Positions 8,967 through 17,452 of a DNA stretch of 64,000 nt are shown piece after piece (the stretch's first letter is position 1; the number at the start of each line of letters is the position of its first letter). A program made the position numbers and the translations under genes. The notes below the pieces were generated by a model. That model was not told the origin of the DNA and did not search any database. It saw only the letters and a program-made list of their open reading frames with translations. This stretch comes from Pseudomonas sp. NKUCC02_KPG (GTDB lineage Bacteria > Pseudomonadota > Gammaproteobacteria > Pseudomonadales > Pseudomonadaceae), in assembly GCF_019345465.1 (NCBI RefSeq), contig NZ_JAHKRC010000010.1, positions 1-64,000 on the forward strand. The letters run 5' to 3'.

Positions 8967-9758
8967 TTATAAAGTCAGTCCACCGTGTTCCAGAGTCACT
9001 ATAAGAGCCCTCAAGTTATCTGGAACCACCTGAATGATGCCTTTGCCGGGAACGTCAATTTCCGCAATCATGAATAACGCCAAAGCTGTAAATATCGGCA
9101 TCACACAGACCAGGGTGTTTCCACCCCGGCTGCCCTTGACGTTGTAGCCAATCAAAAAGTTGGAACAGACGGCAAACAGGATCAATAGTGCCCACGCCAC
9201 ACCGGGTATTTGAGGCCGCCAGCTGGCCATCGTCTTTTGTTGCGACACATACAACTCATTCGTGGCGTTAAGGGCCGTGACAATCACCGAACTGGGTTTT
9301 TCCTTGGCAATCTTGCTGATCAAAGCCCACATGTGCGATTGCATTTTAATGGAGTCCAACCGGATGGCTGCGCGCTGGTCGTCATCCTCCGTGGCAAAGA
9401 ATGAAATGCGGATAGCCAGGTAGTCCATCAGCATTTTTTCGGCTTGCTCTTGCTGGGACTCGCTCAGCAACGTTGTACGCTGGAAGGCATTGCCAATGGC
9501 AATGGCTTCATTTTCTTCAGCCGTCATCCGGGTGTTCAGACCACTGATTGCAAACGAAAGAATGAAGCCCATGAGCAAACCAAACATGGACAGCGTCCCA
9601 CCCAGTACGACTTTCAATTCATCATCAAACGCAGCGTCACGCCTGACTTTTTGACCCCAGGTCATCTTCCCCGCGAAAGCCGCCACGCATAAACCCAGCA
9701 GCATGGAGACCAACAGGTACCAAGAATTGACATCAACGGAATACAAGATCGAGGGCAT
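8967..9758 (-). CDS. DUF4239 (bestrophin-like) membrane protein
   Basis: A 263-residue membrane protein with two N-terminal hydrophobic segments (residues about 10-30 and 50-75), a soluble helical middle, and two C-terminal segments (about 180-230). This is the layout of DUF4239 proteins, which annotation pipelines call bestrophin-like. The phrase LGGTLSMFGLLMGFILSFAISGLNTRM followed by ENEAIAIGNAFQRTTLL is typical of that family. No biochemical function is established. It is divergent from the photolyase gene and shares its 260-base promoter region, including the TGTACA-N12-TGTACA box, so light-responsive control is possible. Confidence 0.7.
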   Translation of the reverse strand: MPSILYSVDVNSWYLLVSMLLGLCVAAFAGKMTWGQKVRRDAAFDDELKVVLGGTLSMFGLLMGFILSFAISGLNTRMTAEENEAIAIGNAFQRTTLLSESQQEQAEKMLMDYLAIRISFFATEDDDQRAAIRLDSIKMQSHMWALISKIAKEKPSSVIVTALNATNELYVSQQKTMASWRPQIPGVAWALLILFAVCSNFLIGYNVKGSRGGNTLVCVMPIFTALALFMIAEIDVPGKGIIQVVPDNLRALIVTLEHGGLTL

Positions 9759-9920
9759 AGTTTTTTCTTAGGGTTTTTATACGGATGCACGCGTTATAAC
9801 ACGGCCGCAACACACATACATTTGAAAAAAACCGTATTCGATACCCAGCACGCAAGCCCCGGGAATGGGCGCTTATCGGAAAAGATCGCAGGCGTTTTCC
9901 TGCCTGCCAGACACGAAATA

Positions 9921-9948
9921 CTTGTACAATAATTTTATACTGTACAAG
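9921..9948. promoter_or_regulatory. LitR/PplR1-type light-response operator
   Basis: The site is CTTGTACA, a 12-base AT-rich spacer, then TGTACAAG, a perfect 8+8 inverted repeat. Its core TGTACA-N12-TGTACA fits the consensus I recall for the MerR-family photoregulator LitR/PplR1 of Pseudomonas putida, T(G/A)TACA-N12-TGTA(C/T)A, which controls photolyase and related genes. It lies 70 bases before the photolyase ATG, in the divergent region shared with the DUF4239 gene. A TATACT at 9936-9941 inside the spacer could be a -10 element. No LitR gene is in this window, so the regulator must act from elsewhere. Confidence 0.72.
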
Positions 9949-10018
9949 TCATCCTGACTTCCTTTCGCCTTGAAGTCCCCAGGCCTTCACACGTGTCTAC
10001 TCAACGGAAATCTGCTCG

Positions 10019-11557
10019 ATGAATGCTACCCGCCGACTGTGCCTCGTCTTGGGCGACCAATTGTCTTTTGACCTTCGTTCATTGCAGGGTCTGGATACCG
10101 AAAACGACACCGTGCTGCTGGTCGAGGTGATGGAGGAAGCCAGCCATGTCCCCCATCATCCGCAAAAAATCGTTCTGGTGTTCAGTGCCATGCGCCATTT
10201 CGCCGAGGCGCTGCAACAGCGTGGAATCCGGGTGCAGTACGTCAAGCTCGATGACCCGGACAACAGCGGATCTGTGCCAGGTGAATTACGGCGCTGGGAA
10301 GCACTCCTGCAGCCTGATGAAATCCATATGACGGAGTGCGGTGACTGGCGTCTGGAGCATTCACTCAAGGCGTGTGGCGCGGGGATCCAGTGGCATGGCG
10401 ATGCTCGCTTTCTCTGCTCGCGCCCTGAGTTTTCCGCCTGGGCGAATGCCAAAAAGCAGCTGCGCATGGAGTATTTCTATCGAGAGATGCGGCGCAAGAG
10501 CGGGTTGTTACTCAACGGCGATGGCAGCCCGGTCGGGGGCGCCTGGAACTTTGATGCAGAAAACCGCAAGGCGCTGCCCAAAGGCATCAAGCCGCCCTCG
10601 CCCGCCCGCTTCTCACCCGATGCCATTACCCGGGATGTACTGGAGCTGGTGGCAAAAAACTTCACCACCCACTATGGCACCCTCGATACATTCGACTACC
10701 CGGTCACTCACGCCCAGGCTCAGGCCTTGTGGAGCTACTTCCTGGACTGGGGCCTGGCAGCCTTCGGCGATTATCAGGACGCCATGGCCAGCGACGAGCC
10801 ATTTCTGTTTCATGCCCGCATCAGTGCTGCGCTCAATATTGGCTTGCTGGATGTTCGCCAGCTGTGCAGCGATGTGGAGTCCGCGTACTGGTCGGGCAGC
10901 ATTGCACTCAATGCCGCCGAAGGCTTTATTCGCCAACTCATCGGCTGGCGGGAATACGTGCGTGGGGTTTACTGGCTGAAGATGCCCGACTATGCCGATG
11001 GCAATGTATTCGGCAACACCCGGTCGCTTCCAGAGTTCTACTGGACAGGCGACACGAAAATGAACTGCATGAGCCAAGCCATCGGCCAAAGCCTCGAACA
11101 TGCCTACGCCCACCATATTCAGCGGCTAATGGTGACCGGCAATTTCGCCCTCCTCGCCGGCATCCTGCCAAGTCAAATATGCGAGTGGTACCTGGCCATC
11201 TACATGGATGCCTTCGACTGGGTGGAGTTGCCCAACACGCTGGGCATGGTCATGCACGCCGATGGCGGCTATCTGGGGTCCAAGCCTTACTGTGCCAGCG
11301 GCCAGTACATCAAGCGCATGTCCGACTATTGCCGAGGCTGCGCTTACAAAGTGAGCGAAAGCACCACCGATGACGCCTGCCCTTTCAACGCGCTCTATTG
11401 GCACTTCCTGATGCGTCACGGTGAGCTTTTGCGGGGCAATCAGCGCATGGGCATGATTTATAAAAACCTTGACCGGATGCCTGAATCCAAACAGCAGGCG
11501 CTGTGGCAGCGAGGCCAGTTGTTGCTCGCCACACTGGATAAAGGCGAGTCACTTTGA
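10019..11557 (+). CDS. phrB: Iron-sulfur (6-4)/CryB-type photolyase
   Basis: A 512-residue photolyase of the iron-sulfur bacterial cryptochrome/photolyase class (FeS-BCP), which includes Agrobacterium PhrB and Rhodobacter CryB. PhrB repairs UV (6-4) photoproducts using FAD, a lumazine antenna and a [4Fe-4S] cluster. The four cluster cysteines fall at C350, C438, C441 and C454, the same positions as in PhrB. The N-terminal [15 protein letters not shown] and C-terminal [20 protein letters not shown] are family marks. The light-response box upstream implies induction by light. A tiny DUF2256 gene overlaps its stop codon. The symbol follows the Agrobacterium name and does not imply the E. coli class I enzyme. 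Confidence 0.93.
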   Translation: MNATRRLCLVLGDQLSFDLRSLQGLDTENDTVLLVEVMEEASHVPHHPQKIVLVFSAMRHFAEALQQRGIRVQYVKLDDPDNSGSVPGELRRWEALLQPDEIHMTECGDWRLEHSLKACGAGIQWHGDARFLCSRPEFSAWANAKKQLRMEYFYREMRRKSGLLLNGDGSPVGGAWNFDAENRKALPKGIKPPSPARFSPDAITRDVLELVAKNFTTHYGTLDTFDYPVTHAQAQALWSYFLDWGLAAFGDYQDAMASDEPFLFHARISAALNIGLLDVRQLCSDVESAYWSGSIALNAAEGFIRQLIGWREYVRGVYWLKMPDYADGNVFGNTRSLPEFYWTGDTKMNCMSQAIGQSLEHAYAHHIQRLMVTGNFALLAGILPSQICEWYLAIYMDAFDWVELPNTLGMVMHADGGYLGSKPYCASGQYIKRMSDYCRGCAYKVSESTTDDACPFNALYWHFLMRHGELLRGNQRMGMIYKNLDRMPESKQQALWQRGQLLLATLDKGESL

Positions 11558-11688
11558 AAAAGAGCGAGTTGCCCGTCAAAACTTGCGTGACCTGTGGCCT
11601 GCCCTTCACATGGCGAAAGAAGTGGGCTCGCTGTTGGGATGAGGTGCGTTACTGCTCAGAGCGTTGCCGACGTAGCAAGCACCTGTGA
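11554..11688 (+). CDS. DUF2256 zinc-ribbon-like small protein
   Basis: A 44-residue protein read from a TTG at 11554 whose last bases form the TGA of the photolyase gene (TTGA, 4-base overlap). The sequence contains [18 protein letters not shown] followed by [10 protein letters not shown], matching the DUF2256 pattern (two CxxC-like pairs around WRKKW). The four-Cys arrangement suggests a small metal-binding protein. DUF2256 genes are, as I recall, often found beside cryptochrome/photolyase genes, but their function is not established. The overlap points to translational coupling with the photolyase. Confidence 0.8.
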   Translation: MKKSELPVKTCVTCGLPFTWRKKWARCWDEVRYCSERCRRSKHL

Positions 11689-11717
11689 GCCCATTGGCGG
11701 GCAGTGCCAATGGGCTC
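11687..11717. terminator. Bidirectional hairpin between DUF2256 and cscA
   Basis: GAGCCCATTGGC and GCCAATGGGCTC form a perfect 12-bp stem with a 7-base loop exactly at the end of the DUF2256 gene, 14 bases before the end of the convergent cscA. There is no long T-run on either side, so it probably works as a weak two-way terminator or 3' stabiliser. Confidence 0.5.
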
Positions 11718-11730
11718 ATCCCGGATGAGG

Positions 11731-13206
11731 TCAGATTTTAAGGTCGGTCAGCTCCCAGGCCTCGAGATCGCCAAACACCCCTGTTCCGTTGACGGCAAAA
11801 GCGCTTATCCCGAGGCTGTCGGGCCGTGGATAAATCCGGCTGGTCATGGTGTAGGCACCGTCGTCGACGAACACCTCGATCGATGAGCGATCGAGAAAAA
11901 TCCGCAGTGCTATGCGGGTCTGTTCCGGGCTTATCGGAACACTGCGAACACCGCTCACGCCCGCACCCGAATGTTGCCGGTCGAGAACCAGGCGACGGGC
12001 CATGGCATCAAAGTACAACAACGTCCGCTCGTGTTGATCTTCGCTGCAGCGAAGCGCGAGACCAAAGTGTTCGGCGGTGCTGCCAGCCAGATCCAGTTCG
12101 AGTTCAATTTCAAGCAGTGCACCACGCACATCGAGGGGGCGACTGGCAGACTCCACCACCGGAATCTGCAGCCCGTGTCGGGACTTGCGTAACGCAGTCA
12201 GCTCACGGGCGGGACGCATGCGCAGGCGATCGCCTTCACGACTCAGCTCACGGGGCAAGGACAGCGCGCCGCACCAGTGTTGCGCCTGACTTGGCATCGG
12301 GCAGTCCCACATGTCCATCCACGCCCAAAGCAGGCGTCGCCCGTCCGGTGCCAGCAGGGTTTGGGCAGCATAAAAGTCATGGCCGTGATCGAGCTCGTGC
12401 AGGGCTGCGCTCGTGTTGAAGTGGCCGCTGTCGTCCAGTTGGCCCACTCGGTAGCTGTTCTGGAATGTATTCCAGTTGTCGTAGCCACTGGGCTTGAGGC
12501 CTTGGGGCGAATAGAGGAAAACGTCGCTGCCATCGAGTTCGAACAGGTCCGGGCATTCCCACATGTAGCCGTCTGACTCGCGCACGCCTTGCAGGGCACA
12601 GCTCAGGTATTCCCAGTGGTACAGGTCCGCAGAGCGATAGATTAACAGCTGCGGGTCATCCCCTTTGCGGGCTCCCAGGGCCATCCACCATTCTTCCCCG
12701 CGCTTCCAGACCTTGGGGTCGCGAAAATGCTTGATCTCAGGAGCCGGTGGTGTGTCGATGATCACCCCGTGCTTGATGAAGGTGATGCCATCGGTGCTGC
12801 TGGCAAGGCATTGCACCTGCTCGATCTGATTGTCATCCCGTGGCTCACCCAGCCAGACATGCCCGGTGTAGATCAGGTAAAGCGTATCGTCGACCACCGC
12901 TGCCGAGCCTGAAAAACACCCGTCCCGGTCATAGGACTCACTGGGCGCCAGTGCAATGGGCAAGTGTTCCCAATGCACCAGGTCACGGCTTTTGGCGTGT
13001 CCCCAGTGCATGGGCCCCCACTGTGGTGAGTACGGGTGATGCTGGTAGAACACATGGTATTCACCCCGAAAATACACCAGCCCGTTCGGGTCATTCATCC
13101 ACCCCACAGGGGGCGACAGATGAAAACCGAGGCGATGATCGTTGCCGCGTTCGGGCAGTTTTTCTTTGATGGCGTGATGCGCTTTATCCAGCAAGACAGC
13201 GTGCAT
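11731..13206 (-). CDS. cscA: Sucrose hydrolase / invertase (GH32)
   Basis: A 491-residue cytoplasmic glycoside hydrolase family 32 enzyme that splits sucrose (or sucrose-6-phosphate) into glucose and fructose. The three GH32 signatures are intact: WMNDPNG with nucleophile D39, FRDP at 161-164, and ECPD with acid/base E217. There is no signal peptide, so it acts on imported sugar. It is divergent from the CscB-like permease, with a LacI-type operator between them, and the CscR-like regulator is two genes further on. As the permease is a proton symporter and not a PTS, unphosphorylated sucrose (CscA role) is the likelier substrate. Confidence 0.92.
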   Translation of the reverse strand: MHAVLLDKAHHAIKEKLPERGNDHRLGFHLSPPVGWMNDPNGLVYFRGEYHVFYQHHPYSPQWGPMHWGHAKSRDLVHWEHLPIALAPSESYDRDGCFSGSAAVVDDTLYLIYTGHVWLGEPRDDNQIEQVQCLASSTDGITFIKHGVIIDTPPAPEIKHFRDPKVWKRGEEWWMALGARKGDDPQLLIYRSADLYHWEYLSCALQGVRESDGYMWECPDLFELDGSDVFLYSPQGLKPSGYDNWNTFQNSYRVGQLDDSGHFNTSAALHELDHGHDFYAAQTLLAPDGRRLLWAWMDMWDCPMPSQAQHWCGALSLPRELSREGDRLRMRPARELTALRKSRHGLQIPVVESASRPLDVRGALLEIELELDLAGSTAEHFGLALRCSEDQHERTLLYFDAMARRLVLDRQHSGAGVSGVRSVPISPEQTRIALRIFLDRSSIEVFVDDGAYTMTSRIYPRPDSLGISAFAVNGTGVFGDLEAWELTDLKI

Positions 13207-13334
13207 GATTATCCTTGTTTGAATGGGTATTGAGTGGCCAGCTCTCTGGTCCGTCCCTGTCGCTGGCGCATCCGGGTTGGGGTAAACCTCGCGCCATCAG
13301 AATCAATCCCTGAGGCCCTCCCCTGGAATTACGC

Positions 13335-13386
13335 TTGACAGCGAGCAACCGCCAAGCGCGTAATATCTTCGATGTTAACGTTATCA
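13335..13386 (+). promoter_or_regulatory. csc promoter with LacI-type operator
   Basis: A consensus -35 TTGACA at 13335-13340 is followed by TAATAT at 13361-13366 (spacing 20; CGTAAT would give 18). Just downstream is GATGTTAACGTTATCA at 13371-13386, a LacI-family operator centred on CG with half-site GTTA-CA. It would lie near +1 of cscB, a repressing position, and could also control the divergent cscA. CscR at 16151 is the obvious repressor, with sucrose or fructose as likely inducer. Confidence 0.62.
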
Positions 13387-13411
13387 AAAATAAAAACAAG
13401 AGGGTGCCTCA

Positions 13412-14689
13412 ATGCGCGCTTCTAGAAAAATCGAGTACATGCAAGTCAGTGGTTTGCTTTATTTTTTCTTCTTCGCATTCTCATCCAGCTTCTCGCTGTT
13501 CTCTATCTGGATTCACAAAGCGATAGGTCTGAATGGCGCCGAAACGGGCATGGTCTTTGCGGCCAACACCATTGCGGCCATGCTTATCCTGCCTTTCTAT
13601 GGCGTGCTCCAGGATCGACTGGGCATGTCGAAAAAACTGCTGGTCTGGATTGGTGTCCTGCTCTGCTGCACTGCGCCTTTTTGTATCTATGTCTACTCCT
13701 GGCTGTTGGCCACGAACCTGGTACTGGGCGTCGTGGTGGGTGCCGCATTTCTGGGCTTTGCCATGCTCGCAGGGGCTGGACTGATGGAGTCCTACACGGA
13801 GCGGTTATCGCGCCACATGGGCTTCGAGTTCGGCAAGGCCAGGCTGTGGGGATCGCTGGGCTGGGCTTCTGCCACCGGTGTGGTAGGGGTCATGTTCAGT
13901 ATCAACCCCAACATCATGTTCTACATGAGCACGGCTTCCGGCATCATCTTTCTGCTGATTCTGTTTCGCATGGACCTGGGCAAGTATTGCGACTCAACAT
14001 CCCGGACTGCCAAGGCGTTTGCCAACCCGTTGCGGGTGAAGGATTTCTGGGTGCTCATGACCCTGCCCCGCTTCTGGGCATTCGGCCTGTTCATGACCGG
14101 GGTTTGCGGGATTTACGCGGTCTATGACCAACAGTTCCCCGTGTACTTTTCCTCCTTTTATCCGAACCCGGAAGACGGGATACGCGCCTACGGCTATCTG
14201 AATTCCTCACAGGTCTTCGTTGAAGCGCTGTGCATGCTGTTCGCGCCCTGGCTGGTATCGCGGATCGGAGCCAAGAATGGCTTGATCCTCACAGGCACCA
14301 TCATGTTCGTGCGCATTTTGGGGTCCGGAGTGGCCGTGGATGTGTGGGTGATAGCCAGTTGCAAAATGTTGCATGCCCTCGAAGTGCCGATCTTGCTCGT
14401 CTCCGCATTCAAGTACATTGCCGGTAATTTCGATTCGCGCTTGTCTTCGACCATCTATCTCGTGGGCTTCCAGGCTGCCCAGTCGTTGACCGCCATGTTC
14501 CTGGCCCCCGTCGCCGGGTATGGCTATGACCATATTGGATTTTCCAGCGTGTATGTCCTGATGGCGGGAGTCGTGGGCGTTTGCCTCCTGATCTCGTGCT
14601 TGACCTTGCGCTCGGAGTCTTCTCGAACCCCCTGCTCCACCGTCCCGGATCACGCGCCTTCACCACCGGCCACGACAGCAGTCGTGTAG
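13412..14689 (+). CDS. cscB: Sucrose permease, LacY/CscB-type MFS symporter
   Basis: A 425-residue oligosaccharide:H+ symporter. It aligns by eye with E. coli CscB at FYGVLQDRLGMSKK, ESYTERLSRHMGFEFGKARLWGSLGWA, YGYLNSSQVFVEALCM and HALEVPILLVSAFKYIAGNFDSRLSSTIYLVGFQ. Twelve membrane segments are evident. The ATG at 13412 follows AGAGGGTG at good spacing. It moves sucrose across the inner membrane for hydrolysis by CscA, and sugar would cross the outer membrane through the glycoporin encoded next. The C-terminal tail is longer and more Thr/Pro-rich than in E. coli CscB. Confidence 0.92.
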   Translation: MRASRKIEYMQVSGLLYFFFFAFSSSFSLFSIWIHKAIGLNGAETGMVFAANTIAAMLILPFYGVLQDRLGMSKKLLVWIGVLLCCTAPFCIYVYSWLLATNLVLGVVVGAAFLGFAMLAGAGLMESYTERLSRHMGFEFGKARLWGSLGWASATGVVGVMFSINPNIMFYMSTASGIIFLLILFRMDLGKYCDSTSRTAKAFANPLRVKDFWVLMTLPRFWAFGLFMTGVCGIYAVYDQQFPVYFSSFYPNPEDGIRAYGYLNSSQVFVEALCMLFAPWLVSRIGAKNGLILTGTIMFVRILGSGVAVDVWVIASCKMLHALEVPILLVSAFKYIAGNFDSRLSSTIYLVGFQAAQSLTAMFLAPVAGYGYDHIGFSSVYVLMAGVVGVCLLISCLTLRSESSRTPCSTVPDHAPSPPATTAVV

Positions 14690-14776
14690 CGGCGGTGCCT
14701 TTGCGCACTAAAAAGCAGAACGTTGAGCATTGAACGTCGCTGGGCTTGCTCGCGCAGCACACAAAAACAAAAAATC

Positions 14777-14813
14777 GCACGCCCACCCATTCCTTGGGCA
14801 AGGGAAAGTGCGT
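14777..14813 (+). other. Stem-loop in the leader of the glycoporin gene
   Basis: In the 147-base gap between cscB and the porin, CGCAC and GCCCA pair with TGGGC and GTGCG around an internal bulge. It ends 23 bases before the porin ATG and has no T-run. It may be an mRNA stabilising or processing hairpin; no function can be assigned. Confidence 0.25.
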
Positions 14814-14836
14814 CCATAACTTGATTGGGCACGGCC

Positions 14837-16030
14837 ATGAAAAAGAGTTTAGTTGTTTGTTTACTGGGCATGTTTTCTTCGTCGGGCATGGCGGATATGA
14901 CCTGGACTACGGAACACGGCGATTTGAAAGTTTACGGCGATGTAGAGTTCAACCTTGATGCCGCCAGTAGTGCGGGTCAGTTGACGTCGTTCAAAACCGA
15001 TGACAATAAAGACTGGCGTGTCGGTGACTCGGAAAAATGGGATATCAACGGGCGAATTCTTTTAGGACTCGATGGCTACCGCAAAGGCAAAAATGATCAG
15101 TTCGCCGGCTTTAGCGTTCAGCCACTGGTTAATGTGTCCGGGAACTTGAGTGCTGATGATGCGGCGTTCTTTTTTGGTCAGGAGAAAAACTGGAAAATCA
15201 AAGTTGGCCGTTTTGAAGCCTACGACATGTTCCCGCTTAACCAGGACACGTTCATCCAGTATTCGGGCAATACCTCCAACGACCTGTACAGCGATGGCTT
15301 CGGCTACATCTATATGATGAAAGAAGGACGTGGGCGCAGCAGCGGTGGCGGCGCGGTACTGCTGAGCAAGGAGGCAGGACCGCTGTACCTCGAACTCAAT
15401 ACCCTGGTAAAGGATGGCACCACCCTGTTTGCCGACAATGGCTATCACGGCAATGTGCTGGAAAATGAAAAAAATGCAGCCTACGTCCGGCCCGTCGCCG
15501 CGTTACGTTTCGACAAAGCCTCCATCGCGCTGGCGATGGAAACCAACATCGTCAGCAATGCGTATGGCTTTCGCGATGCCTCGGGAGATATTCAAGACCA
15601 GTCACAACGCACCGGATATGGTGCGACCTTTACCTGGAACTCATTAAAGGAGGATCCCTCCAACGGCATTGTCTTTAATATCAGCACGGCCTACATGAAC
15701 GCCAAGGATGAAAAAGACTTCAGTGCCGGGAGCAATATATTGTGGCGCAACTTTGAACTCGGCTACATTTTTGCCAAAAATGATATTCAAGCGTTCAACA
15801 TGAATGATCTGGTTGCCAAAGACGGTGTGGCAACTGTTCCTGGCCGGTATGACATTCACACGATCCACACGTCCTATCGCATCACCCATGTCATGGACAT
15901 GGACAACTTCAATATTGATCTAGGTGCCTATTGGTCAATGCTCAACCTTCCCGATAACGATGGGAGTCGGGCAAATGACGACAGCGATCGTTATGGTGCC
16001 CGGGTGCGCTTCAAGTATTATTTTTTCTGA
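14837..16030 (+). CDS. RafY-like glycoporin (Porin_8 family)
   Basis: An outer-membrane carbohydrate porin of about 397 residues. A short signal peptide (MKKSLVVCLLGMFSSSGMA) precedes TWTTEHGDLKVYGDVEFNLDAAS, and the C-terminus ends VRFKYYFF, a typical outer-membrane beta-strand with terminal Phe. Motifs such as KVGRFEAYDMFPLNQDTFI and SDGFGYIYMMKEGRGR suggest the E. coli raffinose porin RafY family (Porin_8) and not LamB/ScrY. It sits between cscB and cscR on one strand and is inferred to admit sucrose. A TTG at 14825 is in frame but less likely than the ATG. Confidence 0.78.
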   Translation: MKKSLVVCLLGMFSSSGMADMTWTTEHGDLKVYGDVEFNLDAASSAGQLTSFKTDDNKDWRVGDSEKWDINGRILLGLDGYRKGKNDQFAGFSVQPLVNVSGNLSADDAAFFFGQEKNWKIKVGRFEAYDMFPLNQDTFIQYSGNTSNDLYSDGFGYIYMMKEGRGRSSGGGAVLLSKEAGPLYLELNTLVKDGTTLFADNGYHGNVLENEKNAAYVRPVAALRFDKASIALAMETNIVSNAYGFRDASGDIQDQSQRTGYGATFTWNSLKEDPSNGIVFNISTAYMNAKDEKDFSAGSNILWRNFELGYIFAKNDIQAFNMNDLVAKDGVATVPGRYDIHTIHTSYRITHVMDMDNFNIDLGAYWSMLNLPDNDGSRANDDSDRYGARVRFKYYFF

Positions 16031-16150
16031 CCTGAAACGGTCGAGCCGACGCGGGAGAAAGACTCGGTCATTTACGTCACCATTGCCATGATGTCATGCT
16101 CTTGCCGGACATGACTTTCATGCATGGAGAAAACTCAATGGCATTCGTAA

Positions 16151-17149
16151 ATGGCCTCGGTTAAAGATGTTGCACGGTTGGCGGGGGTTTCCCTGATGAC
16201 CGTGTCTCGAGCGATCAACACTCCCGAAAAACTCAATGCCGAAACCCTGGCGACTGTCCGCCAAGCCATCGAGACTCTGGGCTATGTGCCCAATCTCTCC
16301 GCACGCAATATTCGCGGCGGGCATTTCAGCAGCAAACTGATCGGGGTTTTCGCCCTGGACACCGCGACGACCCCTTTCGCCGTGAACATGCTGCTGTCGC
16401 TTGAGCACACTGCACGGGAAAACGGCTGGAACGTCCTGATCATCAACGTGTTCGAAAGCCCACCGGATTCGCGATCCATCGATCTGATGCTGTCACATCG
16501 TCCAGACGGAATCGTGTTCAGTTCCATGGAACTGCGCGAGCTGGAGATACCTGAGGCGCTGCGCAGCTACCCGCTGGTGCTGAGCAACTGCATTAGCTCC
16601 AGCCCGGGTGTGGCGTGTTATGTCTCTGATGACGAAGAGGGTCAGTACAAGGCGGTGAGTCAGGCACTTCAACGGGGTTATCGGCGCCCGCTGTGCATTA
16701 ATCTGCCCCGCCACAGCATTGCCTGGAAGTTGCGCCAGCAGGGCTTGTCACGTGCATTCACAGAGGCAGGTATCCCGATGGACAGTGTGCTGCAATATGA
16801 TTTGTCTGCGGATGACGAGTACCTCGAAACCATTGAAGCGCTCAAGGGACAATTGGGCGAGTCACCGGCAAAGCCGACCTTCGACCTGCTGGTGTGTGGT
16901 AACGACCGGATCGCCCTGATTGCCTATCAGTTCCTGCTTGGCCAGGGTTTGAGAATTCCGGCGGACGTTGCAGTGCTTGGCTTCGACAACATGATCGGAG
17001 TCGCGGAGTTGTTTTACCCGCCCCTGAGCACCGTTCAACTGCCCTATTACGAAATGGGCCGTCGTGCCGCCTTGCACCTGATCGAAAACAAGGATGAGCC
17101 CTACACTCACAAGGTTCCCTGCCCCCTTGTCGAGCGCATGTCCTTGTAA
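16151..17149 (+). CDS. cscR: Sucrose-operon repressor, LacI family
   Basis: A 332-residue LacI/GalR regulator. MASVKDVARLAGVSLMTVSRAIN is a complete LacI HTH, followed by the hinge LGYVPNLSARNIRGG and a sugar-binding domain. Close resemblance to E. coli CscR includes LDTATTPF, HRPDGIVFSSM and CGNDRIALIAYQFLLGQGLRIPADVAVLGFDN. It probably represses cscA/cscB through the operator at 13371-13386. The start at 16151 matches CscR exactly. The best ribosome site (GGAG) instead serves an ATG 13 bases upstream that opens an eight-codon frame overlapping the cscR start. Confidence 0.9.
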   Translation: MASVKDVARLAGVSLMTVSRAINTPEKLNAETLATVRQAIETLGYVPNLSARNIRGGHFSSKLIGVFALDTATTPFAVNMLLSLEHTARENGWNVLIINVFESPPDSRSIDLMLSHRPDGIVFSSMELRELEIPEALRSYPLVLSNCISSSPGVACYVSDDEEGQYKAVSQALQRGYRRPLCINLPRHSIAWKLRQQGLSRAFTEAGIPMDSVLQYDLSADDEYLETIEALKGQLGESPAKPTFDLLVCGNDRIALIAYQFLLGQGLRIPADVAVLGFDNMIGVAELFYPPLSTVQLPYYEMGRRAALHLIENKDEPYTHKVPCPLVERMSL

Positions 17150-17370
17150 CGCTGCGTGCCGCGTTAAAACACGACCACTGCAACCACACGTGCATTGCCC
17201 TTGGCACGAAGCTGCTCGTGCCCCCTGTATGCCCGCCCTTGGAGCCTTCCCGTGCTCAGCGGCGCTTCGCCTGCTCGCTGATGTATTGCCTGAACGGTAA
17301 CCCGTTTGAGGCGAAGCCTTGCCATTTACATCACACCCGACGACCGCCCACGAAATCATTGGCACAAACT
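17150..17370. other. Intergenic stretch, nothing recognised
   Basis: The bases between cscR and the operator pair ahead of the NTF2-like gene hold no convincing coding frame, terminator with a T-run, or known RNA motif. Short repeats of GGCACGA/GCACGAAG-like sequence are present but weak. Confidence 0.3.
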
Positions 17371-17415
17371 GTAGTGCTCGCTATAGAATAAACACACTTA
17401 AGTAGTGAGCACTAC
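17371..17415. promoter_or_regulatory. Paired operator around a TATAGAAT -10 box
   Basis: Two related sites face each other: GTAGTGCTCGCTAT at 17371-17384 and GTAGTGAGCACTAC at 17402-17415. The second is a perfect 6-2-6 palindrome and the first matches it at most positions. A TATAGAAT lies between them (17382-17389), so a dimeric repressor bound here would block the promoter of the NTF2-like gene 38 bases downstream. The regulator is unknown; TetR- or MarR-type proteins encoded nearby are candidates. Confidence 0.55.
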
Positions 17416-17452
17416 ATTAATGGTTGAGCGAACCCACAAACAGGACCCCATC

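Noticed and set aside
13207..13334. Possible small gene between cscA and the csc promoter
   Set aside because: Short frames only, none with a ribosome site; treated as the cscA leader.
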